From Bacillus sp. FJAT-52991 (lineage in GTDB: Bacteria; Bacillota; Bacilli; Bacillales; Domibacillaceae), in assembly GCF_037201805.1 (NCBI RefSeq), contig NZ_CP147404.1, forward strand, positions 2,256,001 to 2,320,000: a stretch of DNA of 64,000 nucleotides, given 5' to 3'. Each line of letters starts with the position of its first letter. Position 1 is the first letter of the stretch. A model generated the notes under the pieces. It did not search any database and was not told the origin of the DNA. It saw only the letters and a program-made list of their open reading frames with translations. A program made the position numbers and the translations under genes. Below, in pieces: positions 1 through 7,973 of the stretch.

Positions 1-252
1 TATAAAGAAGGATTCGAGTCGAATAAAGAGGTTCTAAAGATTCAAGAAGCTGCTTTTGAACTTGGGAACAGTGGAGAAGAATACGCACTTCCTGAAAAGT
101 ATGAGCACGCTGAAGTTGTTTTTAAGCACTATTATGATAAAGGGCTCGAACAACACGAAAAAGAAAGTGCTCAAGCTGCTGCTGGGCTAGGGTTCATTGG
201 ACTTGCTTGGTTTGCTCGACGCTTTTATGTAGCTAAAAAATCAATCGGCTAA
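1..252 (+). CDS. C-terminal part of an unidentified protein (5' end outside window)
   Basis: An open frame enters from the left edge and stops at 250-252, giving 83 residues. The sequence is charged and helical, then ends in a hydrophobic stretch (about residues 60-78, AAAGLGFIGLAWFARRFYV) and a short basic tail, so the tail may be membrane-associated. The next gene starts 16 bases downstream behind a good ribosome binding site, which suggests co-transcription. I do not recognise the family. Its place inside an integrase-linked segment suggests mobile-element cargo; that is inference. Confidence 0.6.
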   Translation, partial: YKEGFESNKEVLKIQEAAFELGNSGEEYALPEKYEHAEVVFKHYYDKGLEQHEKESAQAAAGLGFIGLAWFARRFYVAKKSIG

Positions 253-268
253 GGAAAGGAAGTAAATT

Positions 269-931
269 ATGGGGATTTATCGTTCAATTTGTTATAAAGT
301 TGAAGATGTCTTTATCAAACTACTCACAAAGGGACAAGATCCTGTTGCTGTAAAACAAAAGGTAACGGAGTTTCGCACTCAAAAAGAAGCTCTTAAACTA
401 GAGAAAAAGAAAGAAGCTCAAGCACAATCAGAAGAAAGGAAGAAAATCCAGGAAGCTAAAAGGGCAGAGAAAGAACGCTTGGCAAAAGAGAAAGCTGAGC
501 AGGAACATCAAGCAACCCTCGCTCTCCTTTCAAACTTTGTAGCTGAAGAAATCCATACATATACTGATTATGAATATCGTGCCGTCAGCAAGAATCCAAC
601 ATTTTTTAAATCGGTAAAAGATCGGGTTTTTGAGGCGAATGAGCAAGGAATTACATTTCTCGAATGTGAATATGACAAGACTAAAACAAAGGAATACCCC
701 GGCTATTTATTTGTGACAAACAAACGTGTATGGTTTGTAGCAAAAAATATGACGATGATTGATAAGTTTAGATATCAGACAATATATGACGTAAAGTGGT
801 TTAAAGATGGACTAATGGAAAAAGGACTTTACATTCAATACGGTAAACGTCGACTTGAGTTTGATGAAATATTTGATAAAGATCAAATGCAACGTGTTGC
901 TAATCTAATTCTCAACCTTTCATCCTCATAA
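269..931 (+). CDS. Unidentified 220-aa protein: coiled coil plus PH-like C-terminal half
   Basis: The ATG at 269 sits after a purine-rich AAGGAAAGGAAG site. Residues about 30-85 are almost entirely K, E, A, Q and R and should form a long coiled coil. The C-terminal half (about 110-215) is beta-rich; the segment GYLFVTNKRVWFVAK resembles the small bacterial PH-like domains that report on a short stored peptide, but this is a weak visual likeness. There is no signal peptide or membrane segment, so it is probably cytoplasmic. It lies between the truncated gene at the left edge and the thermonuclease gene, in the same direction as the integrase, so it is probably element cargo. Function unknown. 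Confidence 0.6.
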   Translation: MGIYRSICYKVEDVFIKLLTKGQDPVAVKQKVTEFRTQKEALKLEKKKEAQAQSEERKKIQEAKRAEKERLAKEKAEQEHQATLALLSNFVAEEIHTYTDYEYRAVSKNPTFFKSVKDRVFEANEQGITFLECEYDKTKTKEYPGYLFVTNKRVWFVAKNMTMIDKFRYQTIYDVKWFKDGLMEKGLYIQYGKRRLEFDEIFDKDQMQRVANLILNLSSS

Positions 932-970
932 CCTTAAAAATAAAATACAAAAGAATAGGAAGTGAAATTC

Positions 971-1729
971 ATGTTTAACAAAAAGTCAAAGTTTTTCAAG
1001 CCGCTTGCGGCAACCATTTTATCAGTTTCATTGATTGGTAGCTCATTTACTCCATTCGCTAGTAGCATTGCAAATGAAAATATCGTAGCTGAAGCGGCAG
1101 CACCTAAAAATGCAGTGACATCAAAAGTAACTGAAGTAATCGATGGGGATACAATCAAAGTAAACTTCAAGGGCAGAACAGAAACAGTTAGAATGATTCT
1201 CGTCGATACGCCTGAAACAAAAGATCCAAAAAAATGCGTTCAACTGTATGGACCTGAAGCATCAAAATTTACTAAAGATAGCCTATTAAACAAAAACGTC
1301 AAATTAGAGCTAGGCGCTCAAACTCGTGACAAATATGGCCGTATTCTTGCCTATGTATATCTGAATGACAAAATGTTTAATAAAACATTGTTAGAAAAAG
1401 GACTAGCTCGCATTGCTGTTTACCCACCAAACACTCAATATTTGGATGAACTAAAGGCAGCTGAAGCTACTGCTAAAAAGAAAAAAGTCGGCATTTGGTC
1501 AAACAAAAACGCAACCAATGGTGGCTGTGCTCCAAAGCCAGCGCCAAAACCGAAACCAGCTCCAAAGCCAAAGCCAACTCCTCCAAAGCCGAAACCACAG
1601 CCAAAACCAAAGAAGTTTAAAAACTGCACAGAACTAAGAAAAGTTTATCCAGATGGAGTACCAAAAGGGCACCCTTCCTACGACCCAAAAATGGATAGAG
1701 ACAAAGACGGCTGGGCTTGTGAAAGATAA
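971..1729 (+). CDS. Secreted thermonuclease (SNase-like) with excalibur domain
   Basis: A secreted 252-aa nuclease. The N-terminus (MFNKKSKFFKPLAATILSV) is a typical signal peptide. Residues about 48-175 hold a staphylococcal-nuclease fold with the expected active-site blocks VIDGDTIKV, VRMILVDTPET and KYGRILAYV (metal-binding Asp, and the two Arg and Glu). A proline-lysine linker of repeated PKPAPKPK units follows, then a C-terminal excalibur calcium-binding motif with two Cys (NCTEL... and DRDKDGWACER). A GTG at 962 is also open, but the AGGAAGTG site at 957-964 has the right spacing for ATG 971. The likely role is extracellular DNA/RNA breakdown or an exported antagonistic nuclease. It sits in mobile-element cargo. 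Confidence 0.88.
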   Translation: MFNKKSKFFKPLAATILSVSLIGSSFTPFASSIANENIVAEAAAPKNAVTSKVTEVIDGDTIKVNFKGRTETVRMILVDTPETKDPKKCVQLYGPEASKFTKDSLLNKNVKLELGAQTRDKYGRILAYVYLNDKMFNKTLLEKGLARIAVYPPNTQYLDELKAAEATAKKKKVGIWSNKNATNGGCAPKPAPKPKPAPKPKPTPPKPKPQPKPKKFKNCTELRKVYPDGVPKGHPSYDPKMDRDKDGWACER

Positions 1730-1740
1730 TCTATTAATTT

Positions 1741-1775
1741 AAACCCTTCCCCTTTCCTGGGAAAGGGTTTTATTA
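1741..1775 (+). terminator. Rho-independent terminator after thermonuclease gene
   Basis: AAACCCTTCCC pairs with GGGAAAGGGTTT, one base bulged, followed by a T-rich run. It begins 12 bases after the thermonuclease stop and separates it from the metallopeptidase gene. Confidence 0.75.
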
Positions 1776-1825
1776 TATTATTAAACAGAACATACGTTCC
1801 TAAAACGTTTCTTGAGGTGAAGCCA

Positions 1826-2338
1826 ATGGCCTATTCTACATTACTAGAAGACTATATTTTTTCTTTGTATCAATCTATTCACATTAATGAACCTAATCAG
1901 TTAGACCTAAAAGTTATAGCTAGTCGATTAGGAATAAACATCGACTATGTAAATAGTAGCAGCAAAACACTTTATGCTCCACAGGAAGCATTAATCCTTA
2001 TCGATCGACGATTGACTGTTGAAAAACAATGGCAAGATTTTGGCCACGAGTTGGGCCATTTGTTACGGCACTGTGGTAGCCAACTAACTCTCCCTCCCCC
2101 TTTTATTGAAATGCAGGAGTGGCAAGCAAATAACTTTATGTATCACTTTTGTGTGCCAAGTTTTATGTTAGAAAAAATTTCATTTCCTTGGCGCAAAAAA
2201 GAAGTGATTGCTGTTATTGCTCATACATTCAACGTAGACACTGAATTTGCTTTAGAACGGTTAGAACGTTGGTTAAGGCAGCGCGAAAGTTTGTATTTTT
2301 ATCGTCAAATGAACGAAGCTCAGCAAAACGGATTGTAG
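1826..2338 (+). CDS. ImmA/IrrE-family metallopeptidase
   Basis: A 170-aa zinc metallopeptidase of the ImmA/IrrE type. Residues 73-82 carry the zinc motif GHELGHLLRH, and a downstream block (EMQEWQANNFMYHFCVP) has the usual glutamate and Cys/Pro of the family. In ICEBs1 and related phages ImmA cleaves the ImmR repressor and so triggers excision. Here it directly precedes the integrase gene, as in phage and ICE lysogeny modules. No ImmR-like repressor is visible in the window; it would have to lie to the left or be lost. The GAGGTGA at 1815-1821 fits ATG 1826 better than the GTG at 1817 that overlaps it. Confidence 0.85.
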   Translation: MAYSTLLEDYIFSLYQSIHINEPNQLDLKVIASRLGINIDYVNSSSKTLYAPQEALILIDRRLTVEKQWQDFGHELGHLLRHCGSQLTLPPPFIEMQEWQANNFMYHFCVPSFMLEKISFPWRKKEVIAVIAHTFNVDTEFALERLERWLRQRESLYFYRQMNEAQQNGL

Positions 2339-2400
2339 CTATACATAGGTTGAATGATACACACTCGCACGAAAAGATAGTAATAAAAGGAGTGAATAAG

Positions 2401-3627
2401 ATGGCGAGTATCGAACAACGTGGAGAACGTTCTTTTCGACTTAAAGTAGAATTAGGATATGGTGCAGATGGAAAAAGAATTCGTAGAGCAAAAACGGTAA
2501 AAATTGAAGATGACTCTCTCCTAAGAAAAAAGAAAAAGCTAAATGATTTTCTGCAAGCAGAATTATATAAATTTAAAGCTGAAGTTGAATCTGGTGAGTA
2601 TATAGCACCTGAAAAGACCTTATTTATTGATTTTGCTCATGAATGGGAAGAAAAGAAAGGAAAGAAAACTTTAGGCATTAAAACATTAGAAGAAAGATTA
2701 ATCCTTTTGAAGAACCATATAAATCCCTATTTCAAAAATCAGAGAATCGATCATGTTAACCCTATGCATATTGTTACTTTTTATGATTTTTTATCAAAGG
2801 ATGGAGCCAGAAAAGACGGCAAACCAGGTGGGCTTTCTCCAAACACCATCTACGAAATCGATAAAGTATTGCGAAGTATTTTTGGAACTGCGAAAGAGTG
2901 GAGAGTAATTAAAGATAATCCAATGGAGGGAGTCAAACGTCCAAAGTTAGCGAAAACAGAAATGGCGTTTCTCGATCAGGAACAAGCCTCTCAGCTCATT
3001 ATTTGGTTAAATGAGAATCTTGATCCGGTGTGGAAAATGATCTTTCTTACTGCATTAATTGGCGGATTAAGACGGGGCGAAGTTGTTCCTTTAGAGCTCT
3101 CGGATATCGTCTGGGAACGCAATGCTCTTTCAATTAATAAAAGTGTAGTTACAATAAGGGGCGAAACGCTACTTAAGGAGACAAAGACGGGGCGTACTGA
3201 CGAGTTGATTATGCCAACATGGTATATGAACGAACTAAAAAAATATGTTCATGAATGGAAAAAACAAAAAATAATGATTGGCGATAAGTGGGAAGAAAAA
3301 GAGAAACAATATTTATTTCACAGTGGAACCGGAAAAAGGTACCATCCACAGACTATATCGCAAAAATGGCGTAAAATTAGAAAGCAGCATGGATTTAATA
3401 TTCGACTGCACGATCTTCGGCATACGATGGTTACCCTTCTCATTGAAGAAGGTGTAAACATGAGGATCATACAAGAACGGGCCCGACACTCTTCCTCTCG
3501 TGTAACCAACGATATTTACGGGCACGTTAGCAAAAGAGCAGCCGAAAGTGCCGCTGATAAATTCGATCGTTTTTCTCCAGAAAACTTATCAAAAACATCA
3601 TTTGGTACCCAATCGGGACCCAATTAA
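2401..3627 (+). CDS. int: Phage/ICE-type tyrosine integrase
   Basis: A 408-aa tyrosine recombinase. It has an N-terminal arm-binding domain (about residues 1-60), a SAM-like core-binding domain (about 70-180) and a catalytic domain with the full set of residues: R224 (GGLRRGE), H337 and R340 (HDLRH), H363 (ARHSS) and nucleophile Y373 (DIYGH). The frame is open upstream to 2269, but AAAAGGAG at 2385-2392 selects ATG 2401. It is the last gene of the cargo block and is followed by a 541-bp non-coding stretch, so the attachment site most likely lies just downstream. The intact active site suggests it could be functional. Confidence 0.93.
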   Translation: MASIEQRGERSFRLKVELGYGADGKRIRRAKTVKIEDDSLLRKKKKLNDFLQAELYKFKAEVESGEYIAPEKTLFIDFAHEWEEKKGKKTLGIKTLEERLILLKNHINPYFKNQRIDHVNPMHIVTFYDFLSKDGARKDGKPGGLSPNTIYEIDKVLRSIFGTAKEWRVIKDNPMEGVKRPKLAKTEMAFLDQEQASQLIIWLNENLDPVWKMIFLTALIGGLRRGEVVPLELSDIVWERNALSINKSVVTIRGETLLKETKTGRTDELIMPTWYMNELKKYVHEWKKQKIMIGDKWEEKEKQYLFHSGTGKRYHPQTISQKWRKIRKQHGFNIRLHDLRHTMVTLLIEEGVNMRIIQERARHSSSRVTNDIYGHVSKRAAESAADKFDRFSPENLSKTSFGTQSGPN

Positions 3628-4168
3628 GGATTCCCTTTAATTCACAACACTTAAAAGCATTGATATACCAACGTTTGTGACCACATTAAAAACGGGGCAA
3701 AGGTGATTAAACACACCCTGCCCCGAAGATGAAATGATTTAGTTTTGTTCTTATTATTACTCTAGGAACGTGATTATGTCAAGGTTTTATGTATTCTCTA
3801 TCTGATTAATTTGGCTTAAAAATATAGATCATATGAAAACAAATTATTTTTAGAAACTATATCAGACAATAAAGCTTTAATTTTGAAAAGGGCAGTCACA
3901 GCAATACAGAGCGCAACTACGCTCCTACCTATAACGAGGCAGTTTACTGTGCATCCCTCCTACGTTATGTTATATTGATTTTAATGAATGGGTCACATCA
4001 TTGGAAACAAACTAGGAAGCTATGCAAGATATGAATGAATCATGTCTTTTTATTTCCAATACAGGTGGTACTATTTTCATTATCTGTATGTACTACTCAT
4101 AAAAGTAATCTGTTTGTTAATGAGTTTCACTCATTTTCAATATATACAAAAACTTGGAGGTATTACTC
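3628..4168 (+). other. 541-bp non-coding stretch; probable integration junction
   Basis: No convincing gene here. It is AT-rich and contains one strong hairpin at 3693-3725 (CGGGGCA pairs with TGCCCCG, inner GGTG with CACC) without a T-run. No tRNA or tmRNA 3' end is recognisable, so the integrase target cannot be named. Because the gene to the left is an integrase and the genes to the right from 5.3 kb are core, the element boundary should fall in 3628-5020. That is inference. Confidence 0.4.
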
Positions 4169-4684
4169 ATGGGATTGTTTGATATGTTTAAAGGTGACGA
4201 CACTAAAAATGATAATGGTATGAATCCACACTTTGCTTTTGCCACCTCTTTACTTTACATGATGGGATCAGATGGCGAATTTGACAACGAAGAATTAGGG
4301 CAGCTACTCGCAGTTTTAGGTGGTAATAGTAAAGGCGGAACAGTATATATCGGTGGAAACAACAACGACCTAATGGACAAAGCAGTCAAATATATTCGAA
4401 AAAATACAATTGATCAATTCTTAAATGAAGCAGCTCCAGTTTTAACAGATGCTCAAAAAATGTGTATCCTTACAAACTTAGTGGATTCATCTCTTGCTGA
4501 TGGAGAAGCTGAACGCGAAGAACAAGAAATGTTTGGAAAGTTCTTACATGCTTTCGGTATTTCTGAAGAAAGATTCAAACCATTTTTCGAAGTGATCGTT
4601 CTTAAAAATGATCGCGCTGTATTTTTGGATCAAAACCATCCAAAAAACAAAGAAGGATTCCAAGTTGAACTTTCAGTAAAATAA
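4169..4684 (+). CDS. TerB-like (tellurite-resistance family) protein
   Basis: A soluble 171-aa protein. Two helical repeats with acidic loops are visible: MMGSDGEFDNEELGQLLAVL near residues 26-45 and VDSSLADGEAEREEQEMF near 113-130. This is the metal-binding-like pattern of the TerB/DUF533 helical fold. A Gly/Asn-rich loop (GGTVYIGGNNND) lies between them. TTGGAGG at 4154-4160 fits ATG 4169; the in-frame TTG at 4154 is the ribosome site itself. The gene stands alone with its own terminator. The specific role is unknown; TerB-family genes are linked to stress and phage-defence loci, but nothing here confirms that. Confidence 0.72.
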   Translation: MGLFDMFKGDDTKNDNGMNPHFAFATSLLYMMGSDGEFDNEELGQLLAVLGGNSKGGTVYIGGNNNDLMDKAVKYIRKNTIDQFLNEAAPVLTDAQKMCILTNLVDSSLADGEAEREEQEMFGKFLHAFGISEERFKPFFEVIVLKNDRAVFLDQNHPKNKEGFQVELSVK

Positions 4685-4700
4685 TAGATTCGTATTTACA

Positions 4701-4735
4701 TAGAAGCCCTTTACTAATCGGGCTTCTATTTTTAT
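4701..4735 (+). terminator. Terminator of the TerB-like gene
   Basis: TAGAAGCCC pairs with GGGCTTCTA across a 10-base loop, followed by TTTTT. It starts 16 bases after the stop codon. Confidence 0.85.
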
Positions 4736-4815
4736 CAAAAACATACCCATAACAAAGGCAGAAAAACTAAGTATCAATCACATAAAGGTGGTGGTCCCGA
4801 AGTTGAAAGACTTCA

Positions 4816-4995
4816 TTATAGATGATTCTGTGAAATGTTTAATCTGTATGTAGCTGTATACAAGCTCTTCTGATCAGAAGAGCTTGTTTTTTTCGACTCC
4901 TTCTCCTGGTGAATCATCCCCCCACCAAGAATAAGCAAGCTGACACATAGAACCATAGCTAACACCACAAAAAACCTCTTTAAATAATCTGTCAT
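4816..4995 (-). CDS. Small membrane protein, 59 aa (unrecognised)
   Basis: A short gene on the minus strand with a very good ribosome site (AAGGAGG, 8-9 bases before ATG 4995). The product starts MTDYLKRFFVVLAMVLCVSL and continues LILGGGM, a single transmembrane helix at about residues 7-28 with a charged, Ser-rich tail outside. Its codons span a perfect palindrome (4861-4886) that would act as a terminator on the opposite strand, which is odd for coding sequence, so the last 20 residues may be an altered C-terminus. The upstream region is interrupted by repeat copy A. I do not recognise the family. Confidence 0.6.
   Translation of the reverse strand: MTDYLKRFFVVLAMVLCVSLLILGGGMIHQEKESKKTSSSDQKSLYTATYRLNISQNHL
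4861..4893 (+). terminator. Strong plus-strand terminator inside a minus-strand gene
   Basis: A 26-base perfect palindrome centred on TGATCA (arms CAAGCTCTTCTGA) is followed on the plus strand by seven T. It has the form of an intrinsic terminator for plus-strand transcripts from the left, yet it lies within the 59-aa minus-strand reading frame. Confidence 0.7.
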
Positions 4996-5025
4996 ATCGA
5001 TCCGCCTCCTTGCAATCGCGTCTAT

Positions 5026-5238
5026 CCCGCATTAACGGGCTGTAAGATCCCCACCTCAAAATGGTAGGAGAAGCAAAACTATTTAGGTGGGAGATCAACT
5101 TCCCGTAAACGCCCGATCCGTTCGGGCCTGCACGATGCAGGTTACAAAGGTGTTGCAACAGGACGTTGCGCTCTTAGCCTTTGTTCTTCTTTTATCAGCG
5201 GGGGATGAAGCTCCCCACTGATTGAAGTTTCACTTTAT
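5026..5238 (+). repeat. Repeat copy A, IS200/IS605-like non-autonomous element (with extra 50-70 bp)
   Basis: It starts with CCCGCATTAACGGGC after a TCTAT flank and ends CACTGATTGAAGTTTCAC plus TTTAT. It carries the family landmarks CCCCACCTCA, ATCAACTTCCCGTAAACGCC and the terminal hairpin pair (GGGGATGAAGCTCCCC). Compared with copies B and D it has an unrelated insert at about 5119-5200 and is longer (213 bp). It encodes no transposase. The position, just left of resE, makes it part of a disrupted intergenic region. Confidence 0.75.
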
Positions 5239-5262
5239 CCTCTGCCTTTCTAGTTGTATGCA

Positions 5263-5277
5263 CGAAAACGTTTTCAA
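5263..5277 (-). promoter_or_regulatory. cre-like (CcpA) sequence
   Basis: Read on the minus strand the site is TTGAAAACGTTTTCG, one mismatch (final G) from the consensus WTGNAARCGNWWWCA. It lies downstream of resE and 268 bp upstream of the 59-aa gene, with repeat A between them, so its target is unclear. Confidence 0.35.
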
Positions 5278-5284
5278 TATGACT

Positions 5285-5316
5285 AAAAAAAGAGGAAGCT
5301 ACTAAACAATAGCTCC
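5285..5316 (-). terminator. Terminator of resDE
   Basis: On the minus strand GGAGCTA and TAGCTTCC form a bulged stem followed by TCTTTTTTT, 33 bases after the resE stop. Confidence 0.65.
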
Positions 5317-5330
5317 CCATGTTACTTTCC

Positions 5331-5352
5331 ATTGATTGAAGTTTCACTTTAT
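5331..5352 (+). repeat. Solo right-end fragment of the repeat family (A2)
   Basis: The end motif ATTGATTGAAGTTTCACTTT is followed by AT and matches the right end of copies A-D. The resE stop codon (TAA, plus-strand TTA at 5349-5351) falls within its final TTTAT. No matching left end is adjacent. Confidence 0.6.
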
Positions 5353-7124
5353 TTTTTTCGAGGCAAATAAAAGGTAAAGGTCGTTCCTTCTCCTAATTGA
5401 CTTTGCACTTTAATGCTTCCTTGGTGTGCTGTGATTATGTTTTTAGCAATGGAAAGTCCAAGCCCTGTACCTGCTTGACCTCTCGTTCTTGCTTTATCTC
5501 CTTTATAAAACCGTTCAAAAACAAATGGCAAGTCCTCTTCACTAATGCCGACACCAGAATCTTGAACATGAACTTCATAGCCGTCCGCTTTTCGTTCCAG
5601 CTTTACTTCAACAAAACCGTTTTCTTGTGTATGGCGAATGGCATTATCAATTAAATTCGTCAGCACTTGCTCAATTCGATCTGAATCGATATCGATATAG
5701 GTGTCCTCATCAGGAATATTTAATTTCAATTCAATCTGCTTGTCTTTCGCTAAGCCTTGAAATTTATTAGCCACTCTTTTAATAAACGAAGACAGCTCTA
5801 TTTCTTCTAATTCTAAATTAATATGACCTGCTTCCATTCTGGCTAAATCTAACAGTTCATTGACGAGACGCCCCATTCGAAGCGATTCTTCATGAATAAT
5901 TTTGGCGATCTCTTTTTTCTCCTCTTCCGTCCCTGCAATATCATCTACAATCGCTTCACTGTAGCCTTGTAACATCGCAATTGGTGTTCTCAATTCATGA
6001 GAGACGTTAGCAATGAAGTCTTTTCTTAACTTATCTAATCGCCGCTCTTCTGACATATCGCGAACAACCGCCACCACTCCACGAACAGACTTATCATTGT
6101 AAAGCGGGCTCACAATGACGACATAAGAGCGATCTTTTAAGGACAGTTCGCCAATTTGCTCGGTCTCTGTTTCAATGGCCTTTTTCAGCAATTCCGCTAG
6201 TAAAGTTGGCATTGTTTCATTCTGATGATCATTTCCCATTTCATAATACCAACTTTGCAAAAAGCGTTCGGCTGGCGGGTTGGTGATTAATATCGTACCA
6301 TCCCGATTAAAGGTAATAACCCCATCGGCCATACTACTTAAAATACTAGCAAGCTGTTCTTTTTCTTGATTAAGTGCATGAATATTGTAATTTAATTGCT
6401 TAGCCATTTGATTAAATGACGTGGCGAGCGCCCCAATTTCATCCGATGTTAAAATCGGAACTTTTGTATCAAACTTTCCTTTTGCTACTTCTGTTGCTGC
6501 CTCTCTCATTTTCCTTAAAGGAGCTGTAATTCTTGTAGAAAGGAAAAAGGCAAAAATAGTCGTTAGGACAATTGCAATCCCAGCTGCTAACAAAATCAGC
6601 CTCGTTGTTTGTTCGGATGTTTCTTTTATGACTTCAAGGGATTGGTAAATGATAACCGCTCCATTTTCATCATCATTCATATGTAGTGGAACAGCAATAA
6701 CAATCGAGTTTTCATGTCGATTAGAGTTGCTTCCCCCCTGAATGGGTAGCTCTGTCTGTACTTTTTTATTCTCTGTAAACACTTGAGATAGCACCGGATC
6801 ATTGACAACTTTCGACTGTTCTAATACGGTGCTCAAGTCATCATCTGGCGAATAATGAAAACGCTCTTTATTTTCCGCTATAATAAGATGGACGGGCTCA
6901 TCGACTAAATCCCAAGCCACCTGCATACCTGTTTGTTTATCTTCATGATCAGAAATCACCTTTGAAATCTTCACAGCTGTATCTGATAATTCTTTCTCAA
7001 CTTCTTTTGCATGATAATTCTCAAAGAATTGCAGTTGTAAAATCGTTAAAAAGAATAAAACAAACGATACAAGCAAAAGAATGGTCATCCAAAGCTTTCC
7101 TACTACACTTCTCCAAAGTTTCAT
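5349..7124 (-). CDS. resE: Sensor histidine kinase ResE
   Basis: A 591-aa membrane histidine kinase, close to the B. subtilis length. Order: transmembrane helix 1 (about 10-30), extracytoplasmic sensor region, transmembrane helix 2 (about 177-197), HAMP linker, PAS domain (about 255-360), phosphoacceptor block SHELRTPIAML with the His, and the ATP-binding boxes N (LIDNAIRHTQ), G1 (DSGVGI), F (FERFYKG) and G2 (GTGLGLSIAK). It partners ResD to respond to oxygen limitation and nitric oxide, controlling aerobic and anaerobic respiration genes. Its start overlaps the resD stop by 4 bases (ATGA), showing translational coupling. The stop codon is part of a repeat end (5331-5352). Confidence 0.96.
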   Translation of the reverse strand: MKLWRSVVGKLWMTILLLVSFVLFFLTILQLQFFENYHAKEVEKELSDTAVKISKVISDHEDKQTGMQVAWDLVDEPVHLIIAENKERFHYSPDDDLSTVLEQSKVVNDPVLSQVFTENKKVQTELPIQGGSNSNRHENSIVIAVPLHMNDDENGAVIIYQSLEVIKETSEQTTRLILLAAGIAIVLTTIFAFFLSTRITAPLRKMREAATEVAKGKFDTKVPILTSDEIGALATSFNQMAKQLNYNIHALNQEKEQLASILSSMADGVITFNRDGTILITNPPAERFLQSWYYEMGNDHQNETMPTLLAELLKKAIETETEQIGELSLKDRSYVVIVSPLYNDKSVRGVVAVVRDMSEERRLDKLRKDFIANVSHELRTPIAMLQGYSEAIVDDIAGTEEEKKEIAKIIHEESLRMGRLVNELLDLARMEAGHINLELEEIELSSFIKRVANKFQGLAKDKQIELKLNIPDEDTYIDIDSDRIEQVLTNLIDNAIRHTQENGFVEVKLERKADGYEVHVQDSGVGISEEDLPFVFERFYKGDKARTRGQAGTGLGLSIAKNIITAHQGSIKVQSQLGEGTTFTFYLPRKK

Positions 7125-7837
7125 TCATTCACAACCTCAAATTTATAGCCCACTCCCCAAACAGTGACAATCATTTTCGCAGCTTTCTCAGATACTTTGT
7201 TTAACTTTTCACGCAAACGCTTCACATGTGTATCCACCGTCCGTAAATCTCCGAAAAATTCATAATGCCAAACTTCTTTTAATAAATGTTCACGATCAAA
7301 TACTTTATCTGGCGCTTTCGCTAGAAAATAAAGCAATTCATACTCTTTTGGTGTTAAGTTAACCTCTTCTCCATCAGCTGTTACTCGATGTGCGTCATTG
7401 TCAATCGTCAAATGCGGATACACAATTAAGTCTTTTGATTTCGTATCCGTTTGTAAGTAGGTCGTTGGAGAAGATCTTCTTAATAATGCTTTCACACGAA
7501 GAACAACTTCTCTTGGGCTAAATGGCTTCACAATATAATCATCCGTCCCCACTTCAAACCCTTGGACGCGATTCGCTTCCTCTCCCTTTGCCGTTAACAT
7601 AATAACAGGAGTCGCTTTCTTCTCTCTCAGTTCTCTACACACTTCAATACCATCCTTACCGGGCATCATTAAGTCCAGTAAAATACAATCATATTCTTCG
7701 TTTAAAGCCATTTCAAGGGCCATTTCCCCATCTTCGGCTTCATCAATCACATAATTTTCTCTTTCTAAATACATTCGCAACAAACGGCGAATTCTCTCCT
7801 CATCATCTACGACTAAAATCTTTAATTCATGTTCCAA
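7121..7837 (-). CDS. resD: Response regulator ResD
   Basis: An OmpR-family regulator of 238 aa. The receiver domain shows the acidic pair VVDDEERI, phosphorylated Asp in LLDLMMPGKDG and the switch Lys in YIVKPFSPREV; the C-terminal winged helix ends VDTHVKRLREKL...TVWGVGYKF. The frame is open to 7891, but GGGAGG followed by 8 bases leads to TTG 7837, and the resulting protein aligns in length with B. subtilis ResD (240 aa). It activates respiration genes when phosphorylated by ResE. It follows resABC but is separated from resC by a terminator hairpin at 7938-7970, which suggests both read-through and separate resDE transcription, as is known in B. subtilis. Confidence 0.96.
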   Translation of the reverse strand: MEHELKILVVDDEERIRRLLRMYLERENYVIDEAEDGEMALEMALNEEYDCILLDLMMPGKDGIEVCRELREKKATPVIMLTAKGEEANRVQGFEVGTDDYIVKPFSPREVVLRVKALLRRSSPTTYLQTDTKSKDLIVYPHLTIDNDAHRVTADGEEVNLTPKEYELLYFLAKAPDKVFDREHLLKEVWHYEFFGDLRTVDTHVKRLREKLNKVSEKAAKMIVTVWGVGYKFEVVNE

Positions 7838-7937
7838 CGTAGCATCCTCCCAATCATATAAAAATAGAGCTTTCTTCTTTATTACTTTCATTATTGACTA
7901 ATCCTTGTCTTTTTTCAATTTATCAACTATCAGTATA

Positions 7938-7970
7938 GAAAAAAGCCTCCGCATATAAGCGGAGGTTTGA
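7938..7970 (-). terminator. Terminator between resC and resD
   Basis: On the minus strand ACCTCCGC and GCGGAGGC form a stem followed by TTTTTTC, right after the resC stop at 7974. Confidence 0.85.
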
Positions 7971-7973
7971 TAT

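Noticed and set aside
1435..1629. 64-codon minus-strand frame rich in Phe-Gly repeats
   Set aside because: It is the complement of the Pro-Lys linker of the thermonuclease; the repeat is an artefact of that composition.
3693..3725. Strong hairpin as a terminator of the integrase gene
   Set aside because: There is no T-run on either strand; it may be an attachment-site structure instead, so I did not list it as a terminator.
4770..4815. Possible T-box (AAAGGTGGTGGTCCCGAAG)
   Set aside because: The core differs from the T-box consensus, no specifier stem or antiterminator is visible and no suitable gene follows.
4874..5158. 94-codon minus-strand frame
   Set aside because: It joins repeat copy A to the beginning of the 59-aa gene in a different frame, with no ribosome site. 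The 59-aa frame with a strong site is preferred.
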